Shown: piece by piece, positions 14,409 through 22,743 of the stretch
How the letters are laid out: each line of letters opens with the position of its first letter
Numbering within the stretch: the stretch's first letter is position 1
Assembly (NCBI GenBank): GCA_028290305.1
Contig: JAQGKC010000347.1
Span: forward strand, 1-25,190
From: Bradyrhizobium sp.
GTDB lineage: Bacteria; Pseudomonadota; Alphaproteobacteria; Rhizobiales; Xanthobacteraceae
Length of the DNA: 25,190 nucleotides
Direction: 5' to 3'
Notes under the pieces: model-generated
Databases searched by the model: none
What the model was told of the DNA's origin: nothing
Seen by the model: the letters and a program-made list of their open reading frames with translations, nothing else
Position numbers and translations under genes: made by a program

Positions 14409-17312
14409 CTAGATCAGTTGACGTTCCGCGAAATTCGCAAACAGGCCCGGCCGCGCCATCAACTCCGCGAAGCTGCCGGTCTGCACGATCTTGCCGCCGG
14501 CCAGGGCGATAATCCGATCCGCCGACTGAACGGTACTGAGCCGGTGCGCGATGACGATACGGGTCAGGTTGAGCCGTGAGATCGAGTCGCTCACGACGGC
14601 CTGGGATCGGTTGTCGAGCGCGCTGGTGGCCTCATCCATCAGCAAAAGCCGCGGCCGATGCGCCAGCGCCCGCGCGATCAGCAATCGCTGACGCTGACCA
14701 CCCGAAAGCGTGTTGACGCCCTCTGCAACGATGGTCTGCATGCCCATGGGCATGGCCTCGAGGTCGCGGTCGAATCCTGCCAGCCGTGCGATCTCCCAGG
14801 CCTGGTCAATCGACAGCTGGGCTGCGCCGCAGATGTTCTCATAGATGCTGCCGGAGGCGAGCCTGGAATTCTGCAATACGACACCGACTTGTCGGCGCAA
14901 CAGTCCAAGGTCGATGGTCTCGAGCGATTTGCCGTCGACGAAAATCACGCCGGACTCCGGTTTCTCGAATCCGAGAAGCAAACGGAAAAGCGTCGACTTC
15001 CCGCTCCCCGACGGGCCGACAATCGCGAGGTATTCTCCCTTGTGCACGCTGAGGCTGACATCATCGAGAATCGGTGGTCCGCTTTCGCCGTAGCGGAACG
15101 ACACGTTGGCAAACTCGATCGAGCCGCTGATCTCGCCAACCGATTTGCGGTCGTCGCTGATTTCGGTCGCCGTCGCGATGATCGGCCTGAGCCGCTCGAT
15201 CCTTGGGATTGCGACCAGCAGTTCGCCGATCGCCCGCGCCCACTCGCCGACCGCGGCGAGCGACAGCCCGAACGCCGCATAAAATGCGAGGAAGGTGCCA
15301 AGGTCATGCAGCCTGACGCTGGACACGTTCTCAGCCAGGGCAAAGATGAGCAGCGTCGCCAACGCGGGAAACGCCGCTTCAAGGCTCTTCTGGAGATTTC
15401 CCGCACGCTGCGACGCTATGAAATTGCGCTTCTGCTCGGCGAAGCGCTCGACCCAGATTGCCAGCGCGTGCATGGTTGCATTGGCGACCCGCAGTTTTCC
15501 GACGCCGGTCAGAAACTGCAGAACCAGGCCTTCCAGCCATCCCTGCAGGTAAAGGCTCTCCCGTTCACTCGACAGTCGGGCCAGACTAATCGCCATCACC
15601 ATTGCAACTCGCAGCACTGCGAGCGCAGCGGCAAACATGCCGAGCCTGGGGTCGAGGTACAGCATCACGGCAAAACTGAAGGTACACTGCACCAGGGCCA
15701 GAAATCCGCGAATGGCACGGCCGGTGACAATCGCGCGCACGGCTTCGATACCAAGCGTGCGGTCCGCGAGGTCGCCAACAGAAAAGTTGCGGAAAAACGA
15801 AGCCGGCATGCGCAGAAGACGGTCGACAACCGCTGCCTGCAATACCCAATCCAACCGACTCTCGAGCCGCAGCATGGCGATGCCCTGCATCATCTGAAAC
15901 CCGCCGGCGACCAGCGTAACGACCACGAGCGCGATGGTGCAGATCAGGAGCTGGTCGGCTTCCGCGCGCGGCAGCACGGAATCGATCAAAAGCTTGGTGA
16001 CCAGCGGCGTGGCCAGCGCGAGAAGGCCGAGGCACAGGGCCGCCAGCATGACCCGCAGGAAATCAGCCCGAACCATCGCGGCGCCGAGCCCCAAGAGATC
16101 GCGAACCATCAGGGCACGCGACGGCAGCGGGCGATAGAACATCAGCGCCTCGGGCGCCAGTTCCGAGGCGGTCGCCCGCGTCAGTTCGCGGCGCGTGCCA
16201 CCGCCGGGATCAACGATGATGTGGCGACCGCTTGCACCTGGCAGAATCGCGACCGCTCGTCGATCTTCGCCAAGAAATGCGACGAACGGACCGACACTGT
16301 TGGTCCACCAGTCCGCTCTCAGCAGCAGGCGCCGCGTCCGCACCCGCGACGCCCGTGCGATTGTCATTGCGTTCGCGAGATCGTCGCTGCCGGACAGCAC
16401 GCTGGCTGGAGCTTCAAGCGAAATGCCCATGGCTGCTCCGACTTCCCGACAGACGGCAAGCAGACGGTTGGCGCCAGCCGCGCCGGGCCGCGATGATCCA
16501 GGCTCAGCAGCGATGATACCGGCAAGACGACCGACAATGCTGCCGGTCCGCAGCCGGTTGAGATTCGAGCGTAGGCGCAGGCGGTCGGCCTCCGCGAGAG
16601 CTTCCTCGTCGATCCTGAGACACAAGCTTTCCATGACGCGCGCATGGAATCGATCGAGCGCGGCCCATATCTCGGCGAGCGCGAAATCCGTGCTCGCCCG
16701 AACGTCCACCGTCGTGTCCTCGCGCGCGACGATCCATGTTCCCGGTGGTATCGGCAGGGGATTCTCCCGGGAGCCATAGACCTCCGGCATTTCCATCACG
16801 CCGATGGTCCCACACTCGATCCCGATCCAGCCGACCCGCCGGCCGGACAGCCGGAGAGTGTCGCCGGATGCCAGTGTGTATCGCGATCCGATCGCGGCCT
16901 GCTGCACGACCGCAGCCTCAGCGGAGGCCGCGATGATTCCTGACACCTGCGCTGCCCACGCGTCGATCGCGTCCCGATCCTCAAAAAGGCCGCGATCGTC
17001 GATCACGACCTCCGTCTCGAGACCGCCGACCGCAATGACGGCCACCGAATTCCCGCTCGTATCGCGGATGCTAGGCAGACCGAAAACGATTGCGCCTTGC
17101 TCGACCCGAAACAAGTGACGCCGTCGGCTCGACTCGCCTGCGGTGGTCTCCCTGACTGCAAACAGGTCCACATAGCCGCGCGCGACATGCAGAACGAGAT
17201 CGACATCATTGATCGGCAATGGTCGATGGCTTTCGAGCGCGATCGGGGCGGACGCCGCGCCTGCGTGCCGGGGCGGGGTTTCGAGCGACGGAGGCTGGTA
17301 AGCGCTGCTCAT
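14409..17312 (-). CDS. NHLM-type bacteriocin export ABC transporter, permease/ATPase (ABC2 type)
   Basis: The 967-residue protein has a long N-terminal part (1-400), a six-helix ABC exporter membrane domain (about 415-700) and an ATPase domain: Walker A GPSGSGKST (766-774), signature LSGGQ (869-873), Walker B LLLMDE (890-895) and H-loop H923. The N-terminal part seems to contain a beta-rich segment (about 35-205) and, at about 285-400, a stretch resembling a degenerate C39-like domain without a catalytic cysteine. This composition is that of the NHLM bacteriocin system ABC2 family, which accompanies the peptidase-bearing ABC1. The start overlaps the stop of the upstream ABC1 gene (ATGA), so the two are translationally coupled and probably form one exporter or act in sequence. 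Confidence 0.9.
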   Translation of the reverse strand: MSSAYQPPSLETPPRHAGAASAPIALESHRPLPINDVDLVLHVARGYVDLFAVRETTAGESSRRRHLFRVEQGAIVFGLPSIRDTSGNSVAVIAVGGLETEVVIDDRGLFEDRDAIDAWAAQVSGIIAASAEAAVVQQAAIGSRYTLASGDTLRLSGRRVGWIGIECGTIGVMEMPEVYGSRENPLPIPPGTWIVAREDTTVDVRASTDFALAEIWAALDRFHARVMESLCLRIDEEALAEADRLRLRSNLNRLRTGSIVGRLAGIIAAEPGSSRPGAAGANRLLAVCREVGAAMGISLEAPASVLSGSDDLANAMTIARASRVRTRRLLLRADWWTNSVGPFVAFLGEDRRAVAILPGASGRHIIVDPGGGTRRELTRATASELAPEALMFYRPLPSRALMVRDLLGLGAAMVRADFLRVMLAALCLGLLALATPLVTKLLIDSVLPRAEADQLLICTIALVVVTLVAGGFQMMQGIAMLRLESRLDWVLQAAVVDRLLRMPASFFRNFSVGDLADRTLGIEAVRAIVTGRAIRGFLALVQCTFSFAVMLYLDPRLGMFAAALAVLRVAMVMAISLARLSSERESLYLQGWLEGLVLQFLTGVGKLRVANATMHALAIWVERFAEQKRNFIASQRAGNLQKSLEAAFPALATLLIFALAENVSSVRLHDLGTFLAFYAAFGLSLAAVGEWARAIGELLVAIPRIERLRPIIATATEISDDRKSVGEISGSIEFANVSFRYGESGPPILDDVSLSVHKGEYLAIVGPSGSGKSTLFRLLLGFEKPESGVIFVDGKSLETIDLGLLRRQVGVVLQNSRLASGSIYENICGAAQLSIDQAWEIARLAGFDRDLEAMPMGMQTIVAEGVNTLSGGQRQRLLIARALAHRPRLLLMDEATSALDNRSQAVVSDSISRLNLTRIVIAHRLSTVQSADRIIALAGGKIVQTGSFAELMARPGLFANFAERQLI

Positions 17313-19537
17313 TCGCCCGACACCAGCTGGACATATTCGCCGCCCTCGGCGAGCAGCTCCTGATGCGTCCCCCGCTGCACGACCCGCCCGTTGCTCATCA
17401 CCAGGATTTCGTCACAGTCGCGAATCGTGCTGAGCCGGTGGGCAACGATGATGCAGGTGCATCCCCTGCGCCGAAGATTGTCGTCGATTGCCTTTTCGAC
17501 GATCGGATCCAGCGCTGAAGTGGCCTCGTCGAGGACGACCACGGAAGGATTGCCCACCAGCGCCCGCGCGATCTCGAGCCGTTGTCGCTGACCGCCGCTG
17601 AAATTCCTGCCGTCCTCGGCCACATGGCAATCGTAATTGCCGGCGCGGACGGCGACCTCCTCATGGATGAGCGCATCCTTGAGCGCCCGGGACACGCTGG
17701 CTTCGGGCACGGTGTCGTCCCAGAGCGTGAGGTTATCGCGGGCCGTCCCTTCGAACAGCAGGATCTCCTGATCAATATAGGCGACCGAGTTGGTGAATAT
17801 CTCCTGGGGAATCTCGGTCATCGACCAGCCGTCAATGCGGATGTCGCCGGACCACGGCCGGTAGAGTCCGCTGACCAGCCGTCCAACAGTGGATTTGCCG
17901 CTGCCCGATGCTCCGATCAGTGCCACGCGGCGGCCGGGTTCGACTACCAGTGAGAAATCCTCGATCAGCGGCGGCTCGAGCGCCGAATAGCCGAACGAGA
18001 TGTCCTTCAACTCGACCCGGCCCGACAGTTTTGCGGGCATGCGCGCGGGCGCGCGCTCCATCGGCACCAGAGGACGGGCGGGATAGTTGAAGACGTCTTC
18101 GATCCGGAACAGGTTGGCCTTGATGGCAAGGAAGGCAGTGGTCTGCTGCACAAGCGCGTTGACCGGCTCGACCAAGCCGGTGAGCAGCGCCTGCAAGGCG
18201 ACGAGACCACCGATGGTCAATGCGCCATCGACGATCCGGAGGCCGCCCAACCCCAGCACCACCGCGGTGGTCAATCCGGTCAGGAAGATAGGACAGTTGT
18301 CGAGGAAGCTGGAATAGACGCCGAGATCGCGCTCGGCGTTCAGGACCTTTGCCTGAAACCCCGCCCAGCGCGCGAAAGCATCATCTTCCAAGCCGCTGGC
18401 CTTGATCGTTTCGATCGTGCGGACGATCTCGATGGTGCTTCCGTTCAGCTTGGCGCGTTCGATCGTCAGCTTGCGGTTAAGGTCCTCGCGCTGGCGCGCA
18501 ACCAGCCTGAGGACGAGTACATTAAGGAGAGCCATTGCGATGCTGATCACGGCCAGAAGGCCGTCGTAAAAGGCCATCGTGATGGTGATGAAGGTCACCG
18601 AGATCAGGTTCAGCGCGTTGGCGGCCACCCCGTTCGAGAGTAGCTGGGCGATCTGTTCGCCGGCGGCTATGCGGTTGGCGAGATCGCCCGAGTGTCGCTG
18701 GGTGAAGAACTCCATCGGAAGGGTCAGGACGTGCCAGATCAACTGGCTGACGACCGTCACCGTGAGCTTGGTCTGGAGGCGCAGGAGCAGCGACTGTTGA
18801 AACGCCGTCATCAGCGCACGCACCGCGGCGGTGATCGCCATGCCGATCAGCAAAGGCGTGAACCAGCCCTCGACATGCTTGATCAGGACGTCATCGACAA
18901 ATATCTTTGCAAATGTCGGAACCAGGATGGTGGGCACCACGAGCGCCATGCTGAGCGCGACCAACAGCAGCACCGCCCACGATGAATTCGACAGTCGCCG
19001 CAACAGCAGCGGAAAAAAAACGGGCTCGCGCCCGCCCAGCTTGAATTCGGGTCCCGGCTCCATCGCCAGGACGACGCCGGTGAAGGCTGCGTCAAACTCA
19101 TCGTGGCCGACCTTGCGACGCCCGACCGAGGGATCGTTGATATAGGCGTAATCCGAATCCAGCTTTTCCAGCACCACAAAATGGTTGAAGTTCCAGTGGA
19201 TGATCGAGGGCATCGGCAGTTCATGCAGCGTCGCCGGCTCCTTCCTGAATCCCCTTGCCGTCAGTCCGAACCGTCGCGCCGCCTTCAGCACGTTGCTGGC
19301 CTTGCTGCCGTCCCGGGACACACCGCATGCTTCGCGCAGCTTTTCCAGTGGCACCCAGAGACCGTGATACGCCAGGATCATCGCGAGCGAGGCTGCGCCG
19401 CACTCCAGCGCTTCCATCTGGAACACCGTGGGAGTGACCCAGCGCCGCCCGACCGGCAGCGGGATGCGCCTGATCCAGTTGCCGAGGCGATCGAGGGGCG
19501 CCGGCCGGGCGTCGGTTTGGTGAGATGACGCGGTCAT
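17309..19537 (-). CDS. NHLM-type bacteriocin export ABC transporter with C39 leader peptidase (ABC1 type)
   Basis: Counted from the ATG at 19537 (742 residues), a C39 peptidase domain occupies about 30-165 with Q40 and catalytic C46 in FQMEALECGAASL, H119 in HWNFNHFVVLE and D135 in INDPSVG. Six membrane helices follow (about 180-470), then an ATPase with Walker A GASGSGKST (542-550), signature FSGGQ (646-650) and Walker B VVVLDE (666-671). This is a peptidase-containing exporter. By family it cuts precursor peptides after a double-glycine leader and pumps the product across the inner membrane. All catalytic residues are present. A GTG start at 19567, overlapping the HlyD gene by 17 bp, would add ten residues; AGGA lies 11 bases before the ATG. 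The gene order HlyD-ABC1-ABC2 is that of NHLM systems. Confidence 0.92.
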   Translation of the reverse strand: MTASSHQTDARPAPLDRLGNWIRRIPLPVGRRWVTPTVFQMEALECGAASLAMILAYHGLWVPLEKLREACGVSRDGSKASNVLKAARRFGLTARGFRKEPATLHELPMPSIIHWNFNHFVVLEKLDSDYAYINDPSVGRRKVGHDEFDAAFTGVVLAMEPGPEFKLGGREPVFFPLLLRRLSNSSWAVLLLVALSMALVVPTILVPTFAKIFVDDVLIKHVEGWFTPLLIGMAITAAVRALMTAFQQSLLLRLQTKLTVTVVSQLIWHVLTLPMEFFTQRHSGDLANRIAAGEQIAQLLSNGVAANALNLISVTFITITMAFYDGLLAVISIAMALLNVLVLRLVARQREDLNRKLTIERAKLNGSTIEIVRTIETIKASGLEDDAFARWAGFQAKVLNAERDLGVYSSFLDNCPIFLTGLTTAVVLGLGGLRIVDGALTIGGLVALQALLTGLVEPVNALVQQTTAFLAIKANLFRIEDVFNYPARPLVPMERAPARMPAKLSGRVELKDISFGYSALEPPLIEDFSLVVEPGRRVALIGASGSGKSTVGRLVSGLYRPWSGDIRIDGWSMTEIPQEIFTNSVAYIDQEILLFEGTARDNLTLWDDTVPEASVSRALKDALIHEEVAVRAGNYDCHVAEDGRNFSGGQRQRLEIARALVGNPSVVVLDEATSALDPIVEKAIDDNLRRRGCTCIIVAHRLSTIRDCDEILVMSNGRVVQRGTHQELLAEGGEYVQLVSGE

Positions 19538-19550
19538 GCGCTGAGCGATC

Positions 19551-20819
19551 CTAGCCGCCGATTCCACTCAGCCGCTTCATCAGCGGGATCACCAGATCGA
19601 TCGGCGGCTGCTCGCGTGTTGTGACCTCGGCGCGGGTCAGCGTGCCGCTCGACATCCGGAGCGGAGGCCCCTTGCCCGAGGTCCAGCGATACCCGCTGAC
19701 GGTTGAAGGATCGCGCTCCAGAATCACTTTCGCCGCATAGGGCGCGCCGTCCTGCGAGAAACGCTTGACCAATGCATCATTGTGCAGGTCCGCCAGCATG
19801 CCCTGGGGCGTCACAGGGAATTCCGAAACCGTCATCACCTTGCCGACAATCGCGCCGTATTCTTCCCGCTTGATCGTGGTCGGCTCGACACGAACCTCCA
19901 TGCCCGGCCCGATGCTCTTGCCGCGGTCAGGCGGCATGTAGACGGTCGCTTCCAGGACCTGGCCCGCGGTCTCGATTTCGATAACCGGCGTACCCAGGGC
20001 CAGCACGGCGCCACCAGACACCTTGACTTCCACGACACGACCATCCGTGGGGCTTAGTATCCGAGACCCTCGTTCCAGCTCGGCAGCAAGCTGCTCCACC
20101 AGCCGCCTGGCATCATTGACCTTGAATTCCGAGAGCAGCCGATCGCGCTCACGCTGGCTCTGCAAATCCAACCGTTGCGCATTGAGCTTGAGAATGTCGT
20201 TCTTGGCGTCGGTGATGCGTTCCCGCGCATTGTTGAGTTCGACGCGGCGGTCCTCGAGATATTTGCGCGTGACAATTCCGCTCGCCGCGGCAGGCTCGAG
20301 CTTGGCCACCTCGTCCGTGAGATAGGCGGTGCGCCGCTCGGCGACCGCGATCACATTGGCCAGGCCAGCTTCCTGAGCCGAATAGTTTGCAAGCTTGGCA
20401 TCGATTTCCCGCGACATCGCCCCGGTGAGTTCAGCATGCTCGCGCTCGCGCTCGCGCAGGACGTCCCTCGCCTGCTGAAGCCGCTGCTCGGTCTCGGTCT
20501 GCACGACCCGGGCAATCACCTGATCGCGGCGGACCCCGTCGCCGATACCGACGTCGAGCGAGGCCAGCTTTCCGCTGACCGCGGACACGGCGTCGACTAG
20601 GCGACCGCCACTGCTCAACAAAATACCATCGCCGGATACACGGGTTGGAATGCGGCCCAGCACGCTCCAGGCGAATAGCACGGCAAGACCCAGCGCCAGC
20701 GCCGCCGCGGCCATCCAGTCGAACGGCCGCGTGACGCCGACAACATGGTCGAGCTGCTCGGGATTCGAAAGCCGCTCAATGGCCGCTTCCCGAAAGATTC
20801 GCTCCGTGCCCCGTTTCAT
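19551..20819 (-). CDS. NHLM-type bacteriocin export HlyD-family membrane fusion protein
   Basis: A 422-residue periplasmic adaptor. A short cytoplasmic N-terminus is followed by one membrane helix (about 35-54), half of the lipoyl-like barrel, a long coiled-coil hairpin (about 110-240, rich in E, R, Q and A with heptad character), the second barrel half (SPTDGRVVEVKVSGG) and a beta-barrel domain. By family it connects the inner-membrane ABC exporter to an outer-membrane TolC-like channel; no such channel gene is in the window. It is the first recognisable gene of the operon and is followed at once by the peptidase ABC gene. A GGGGG ribosome-binding site lies before the ATG, which itself overlaps the stop of a doubtful upstream frame. 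Confidence 0.9.
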   Translation of the reverse strand: MKRGTERIFREAAIERLSNPEQLDHVVGVTRPFDWMAAAALALGLAVLFAWSVLGRIPTRVSGDGILLSSGGRLVDAVSAVSGKLASLDVGIGDGVRRDQVIARVVQTETEQRLQQARDVLREREREHAELTGAMSREIDAKLANYSAQEAGLANVIAVAERRTAYLTDEVAKLEPAAASGIVTRKYLEDRRVELNNARERITDAKNDILKLNAQRLDLQSQRERDRLLSEFKVNDARRLVEQLAAELERGSRILSPTDGRVVEVKVSGGAVLALGTPVIEIETAGQVLEATVYMPPDRGKSIGPGMEVRVEPTTIKREEYGAIVGKVMTVSEFPVTPQGMLADLHNDALVKRFSQDGAPYAAKVILERDPSTVSGYRWTSGKGPPLRMSSGTLTRAEVTTREQPPIDLVIPLMKRLSGIGG

Positions 20820-21213
20820 ACAGCCCCCGCTGTCTTCGACCGGACTTGATTTGGCCGGAATGCTTTCGCTTTTTCAAGCAGATATCGCCTGTCAACGCGG
20901 ACAAAGTTTTGACCGCTCGTGACCTGCCACTTAATTTTCATCCAGCCGCGATTAGAGTCTCGCGCAGTACCGCGCCCCTGCGCAGACGTGCGCCACTCCA
21001 CCTCAATTCCTCCAGCACCGCTGGAAGCGATCGAGTACAGATCAACGTCATACCCATCAAGTTCGACCAACCTAGCGCAGCACTTGAAGCGGGCCTAGAC
21101 CCACGATGCTTCGATCGTAATTTCGGCGACCTCATCGTATGAAAAGGCTACTCTCGCGCTCTCAGATGATGTTCAGCCCGAAACCACTCACACCTTTCCA
21201 CGAAGACCCCCTT
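20820..21213. other. Control region of the export operon, with an interrupted open frame
   Basis: These 394 bp lie between the permease stop and the HlyD start. On the minus strand one frame runs from 21172 to 20816, ending in a TGA that overlaps the HlyD ATG. It is broken by an in-frame TAG at 21095-21097 and has no good start codon or ribosome-binding site upstream. Below the TAG it can be read from a TTG at 21070 (84 residues) or an ATG at 20941 (41 residues). I recognise no family. A possible -35 box TTGACA reads on the minus strand at 20895-20890, without a clear -10 box. The stretch may be a decayed gene, a short leader frame coupled to HlyD, or non-coding control DNA. Confidence 0.35.
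20897..20916. promoter_or_regulatory. Imperfect 20-bp palindrome upstream of the export operon
   Basis: GCGGACAAAG followed by TTTTGACCGC forms a dyad with 8 of 10 positions paired. It lies about 80 bp before the HlyD start and next to the only TTGACA-like element of the region. Position and size suit an operator, but the regulator is unknown. Confidence 0.3.
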
Positions 21214-21945
21214 CTAGATCACAAGGCAAAGTCCCGAAAACAGCAACAAGCCCAGGATAATTCGTTTGAAGGCTGATTCGTTGATCCGTCCGAACAGGGC
21301 GATACCTACAGCCGTTCCAGCAGCTAAGGCGGGCAGAGAAATGCCAAAGTCGATCAAAACCTTTAACGAGAGGCTGTGGTGCGAAAGCATGAGAGCGAGC
21401 GCGAAAAGTTGCATGACCCCTATGTAGGGTTGAACTAGACCGCGCTGCTGATTTTTCGGGAGACCATGGATATCGCACCAGATCGCCGGAAGTGCGCCGG
21501 GCATCGCTGTCAACCCGCCGACCAGCCCCCCGCCGAACCCTACCAGCGCGTTCCTGCTCTGGCTCTCCATCTGACGCAAGTAGGCAGGCGTTGGCCGGAA
21601 GAAGGCATATGCCGCGTAAAGGGACACGAGAGTTCCAAAACCCAGTCTGAAGGTCCCAGTATCCACATTCTGCAGGAAATAGATCGCGATCGGAATGCCT
21701 AATAGTCCTCCAGCGATGAAAACGAGGCTTGTTTTCCATTGCATGCTCTTGCGTAGCGCAAACAGATTGGCCGCTTGCACGGTGATGCTGCAAGCCATCA
21801 TCAATGGCACAGCTTCTATAGGCGGAAAAACGTGTAGCAGGATAGCGCCGGCGACCGCCGAGAACGCAAACCCAGAAAGGCCGGAAACGAACGCGCCCGC
21901 AAAAACCGCCCCACTTAGCACCAAATAAACTGCTATGTCTGACAT
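21214..21945 (-). CDS. TauE/SafE-family membrane permease (sulfite/organosulfonate exporter-like)
   Basis: The 243-residue protein is almost wholly hydrophobic, with about eight predicted membrane segments in two similar halves. Glycine-rich signatures near the N-terminus (GAFVSGLSGFAFSAVAGAIL) and at the start of the second half (GFGGGLVGGLTAMPGALP) are typical of the TauE/SafE (DUF81) family. Members are thought to move sulfite, sulfoacetate or other small anions across the inner membrane; the substrate here cannot be read from the sequence. GAGGAAG lies eight bases before the ATG. It is slightly short for the family but complete. It runs in the same direction as the export operon, with a 394-bp gap, so it is probably not co-transcribed with it. 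Confidence 0.88.
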   Translation of the reverse strand: MSDIAVYLVLSGAVFAGAFVSGLSGFAFSAVAGAILLHVFPPIEAVPLMMACSITVQAANLFALRKSMQWKTSLVFIAGGLLGIPIAIYFLQNVDTGTFRLGFGTLVSLYAAYAFFRPTPAYLRQMESQSRNALVGFGGGLVGGLTAMPGALPAIWCDIHGLPKNQQRGLVQPYIGVMQLFALALMLSHHSLSLKVLIDFGISLPALAAGTAVGIALFGRINESAFKRIILGLLLFSGLCLVI

Positions 21946-22035
21946 GGCATCGCTTCCTCTGGAACAGTGATGGTCGTCAATAGCGGGACAGCGTGGGGTC
22001 GTCCGAACTCACTCAAGTGACAACAACCAATCCAT

Positions 22036-22209
22036 CTAGTCGCCGTGGATCGCCGTTGTTGCCGTCTCGATGGGGCGGATACTCGGCGCGTGATGCAGCA
22101 TGTATCCTCCGACGACGTGCAAAATGCCGAAGCCAGCGAGGACAGCGATTGTCCACGCCTTGAAAGGTGGCGATGGTCGCCGGGCGTGGGAGCTATCGGT
22201 AATTGCCAT
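22036..22209 (-). CDS. Small single-helix membrane protein, hypothetical
   Basis: From the ATG at 22209 this frame gives 57 residues: a short polar N-terminus, a membrane segment (about 18-37, AWTIAVLAGFGILHVVGGY) and a short tail with HHAPS. The frame stays open to a TTG at 22275, which would add 22 residues (79 in all) and ends one base from the left end of the first 378-bp repeat copy, so the upstream part may be a repeat-junction artefact. The ribosome-binding site is weak for either start. I recognise no family. Its organisation resembles the other small membrane protein at 22744-22902. Confidence 0.45.
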   Translation of the reverse strand: MAITDSSHARRPSPPFKAWTIAVLAGFGILHVVGGYMLHHAPSIRPIETATTAIHGD

Positions 22210-22426
22210 ATCCAAATTCTTGTAGGCGTTCGAAAATTCGACTGTCACTTTGAAAACGCATTCCTTCGCAATCAAATAGCCCCCGTTGATGGCACACTCC
22301 TGCTCCCAACTGCCGAATTCAAGATCGGCTGCTGTTCAAGCGCGTCCAGTTGGGGTGAAAGATATCGCTGGGTTCATTCGCAAGCGATACGGCAGATGTC
22401 GTATTTCGTCGTCGGTAAGGAGGCAA

Positions 22427-22543
22427 ATGTCGAAAGGCCCTCCGCCGCCGCAGGTGGTGGCGCCGTGGGAGGTCAGCGCCGAGACACAATCTCAATCGTG
22501 GCCGGGTGATCGCCAATCTGGGGGCAGCTACGCATCCTTTTAG
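22427..22543 (+). CDS. Doubtful 38-residue frame in repeat copy 1
   Basis: A frame starting MSKGPPPPQVVAPWE follows a perfect AAGGAGG at 22417-22423 with a short three-base gap. The same frame with the same ribosome-binding site exists in repeat copy 2. The equivalent longer frame of copy 2 is broken here by a one-base deletion. Differences between the copies mostly change residues, so selection on this frame is not evident. I recognise no family; it may be chance. Confidence 0.2.
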   Translation: MSKGPPPPQVVAPWEVSAETQSQSWPGDRQSGGSYASF

Positions 22544-22653
22544 CAACTACTATTGATTGATTCCTTGCCGTCAACACAGGCTGCAACGATCGATTCGTGC
22601 AATTCCTCGCCGGTGATCGGCTTGTGCAGAATACGATGACCGCTGGCGGTGGC
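22540..22653 (-). pseudogene. Duplicated 3' fragment of the hybrid histidine kinase gene
   Basis: On the minus strand these 38 codons, including the TAA, read the last 37 residues of the receiver domain of the hybrid kinase encoded at 23252-25021 (residues 553-589), with three substitutions (Ala to Ser once, Gly-Gly to Ser-Ser near the end). The fragment keeps the KPIT motif but lacks the phosphoacceptor aspartate and everything before it. Upstream of 22653 similarity stops abruptly, and the joined frame meets a TGA within about 20 codons. It is a non-functional remnant. Confidence 0.85.
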
Positions 22654-22743
22654 GGCAAGCGAGAAGCCATTCAGGCATTTCAGCTCGGCACGTCAGACCG
22701 GCATTGCAGGCGCTTCCCGAACGGCCAGGATCTCCATGGATCC

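Larger units (their letters stand above)
22276..22653. repeat. Direct repeat copy 1 (about 378 bp)
   Basis: This copy matches 22987-23365 with roughly 95% identity by eye, from the shared ATAGCCCCCGTTGATGGC to the shared GACCGCTGGCGGTGGC. It lacks one base near 22350 relative to copy 2 (TTGGGGTG against TTGCGGGTG). It contains the duplicated last 37 codons of the hybrid kinase gene (minus strand) and about 265 bp beyond that gene's stop. There is no transposase and no clear terminal inverted repeat at the ends. Confidence 0.9.

Noticed and set aside
14658..16496. 612-codon plus-strand open frame opposite the second ABC gene
   Set aside because: It lies fully antisense to a gene with clear ABC transporter motifs, and its sequence is low-complexity in R, Q and H. 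It is an antisense shadow in G+C-rich DNA.
20816..21070. 84-residue frame as bacteriocin precursor because of a GAGG motif near residue 20
   Set aside because: The residues before the glycines do not fit the leader pattern for C39 peptidases (no hydrophobic residues at -4, -7 and -12, no ELxxI-like stretch), and there is no NHLP/Nif11-like leader. Kept only as an unexplained frame.
22654..22743. Insertion sequence remnant beside repeat copy 1
   Set aside because: The 90 bases show no transposase similarity or terminal inverted repeats; only the abrupt end of the repeat is certain.
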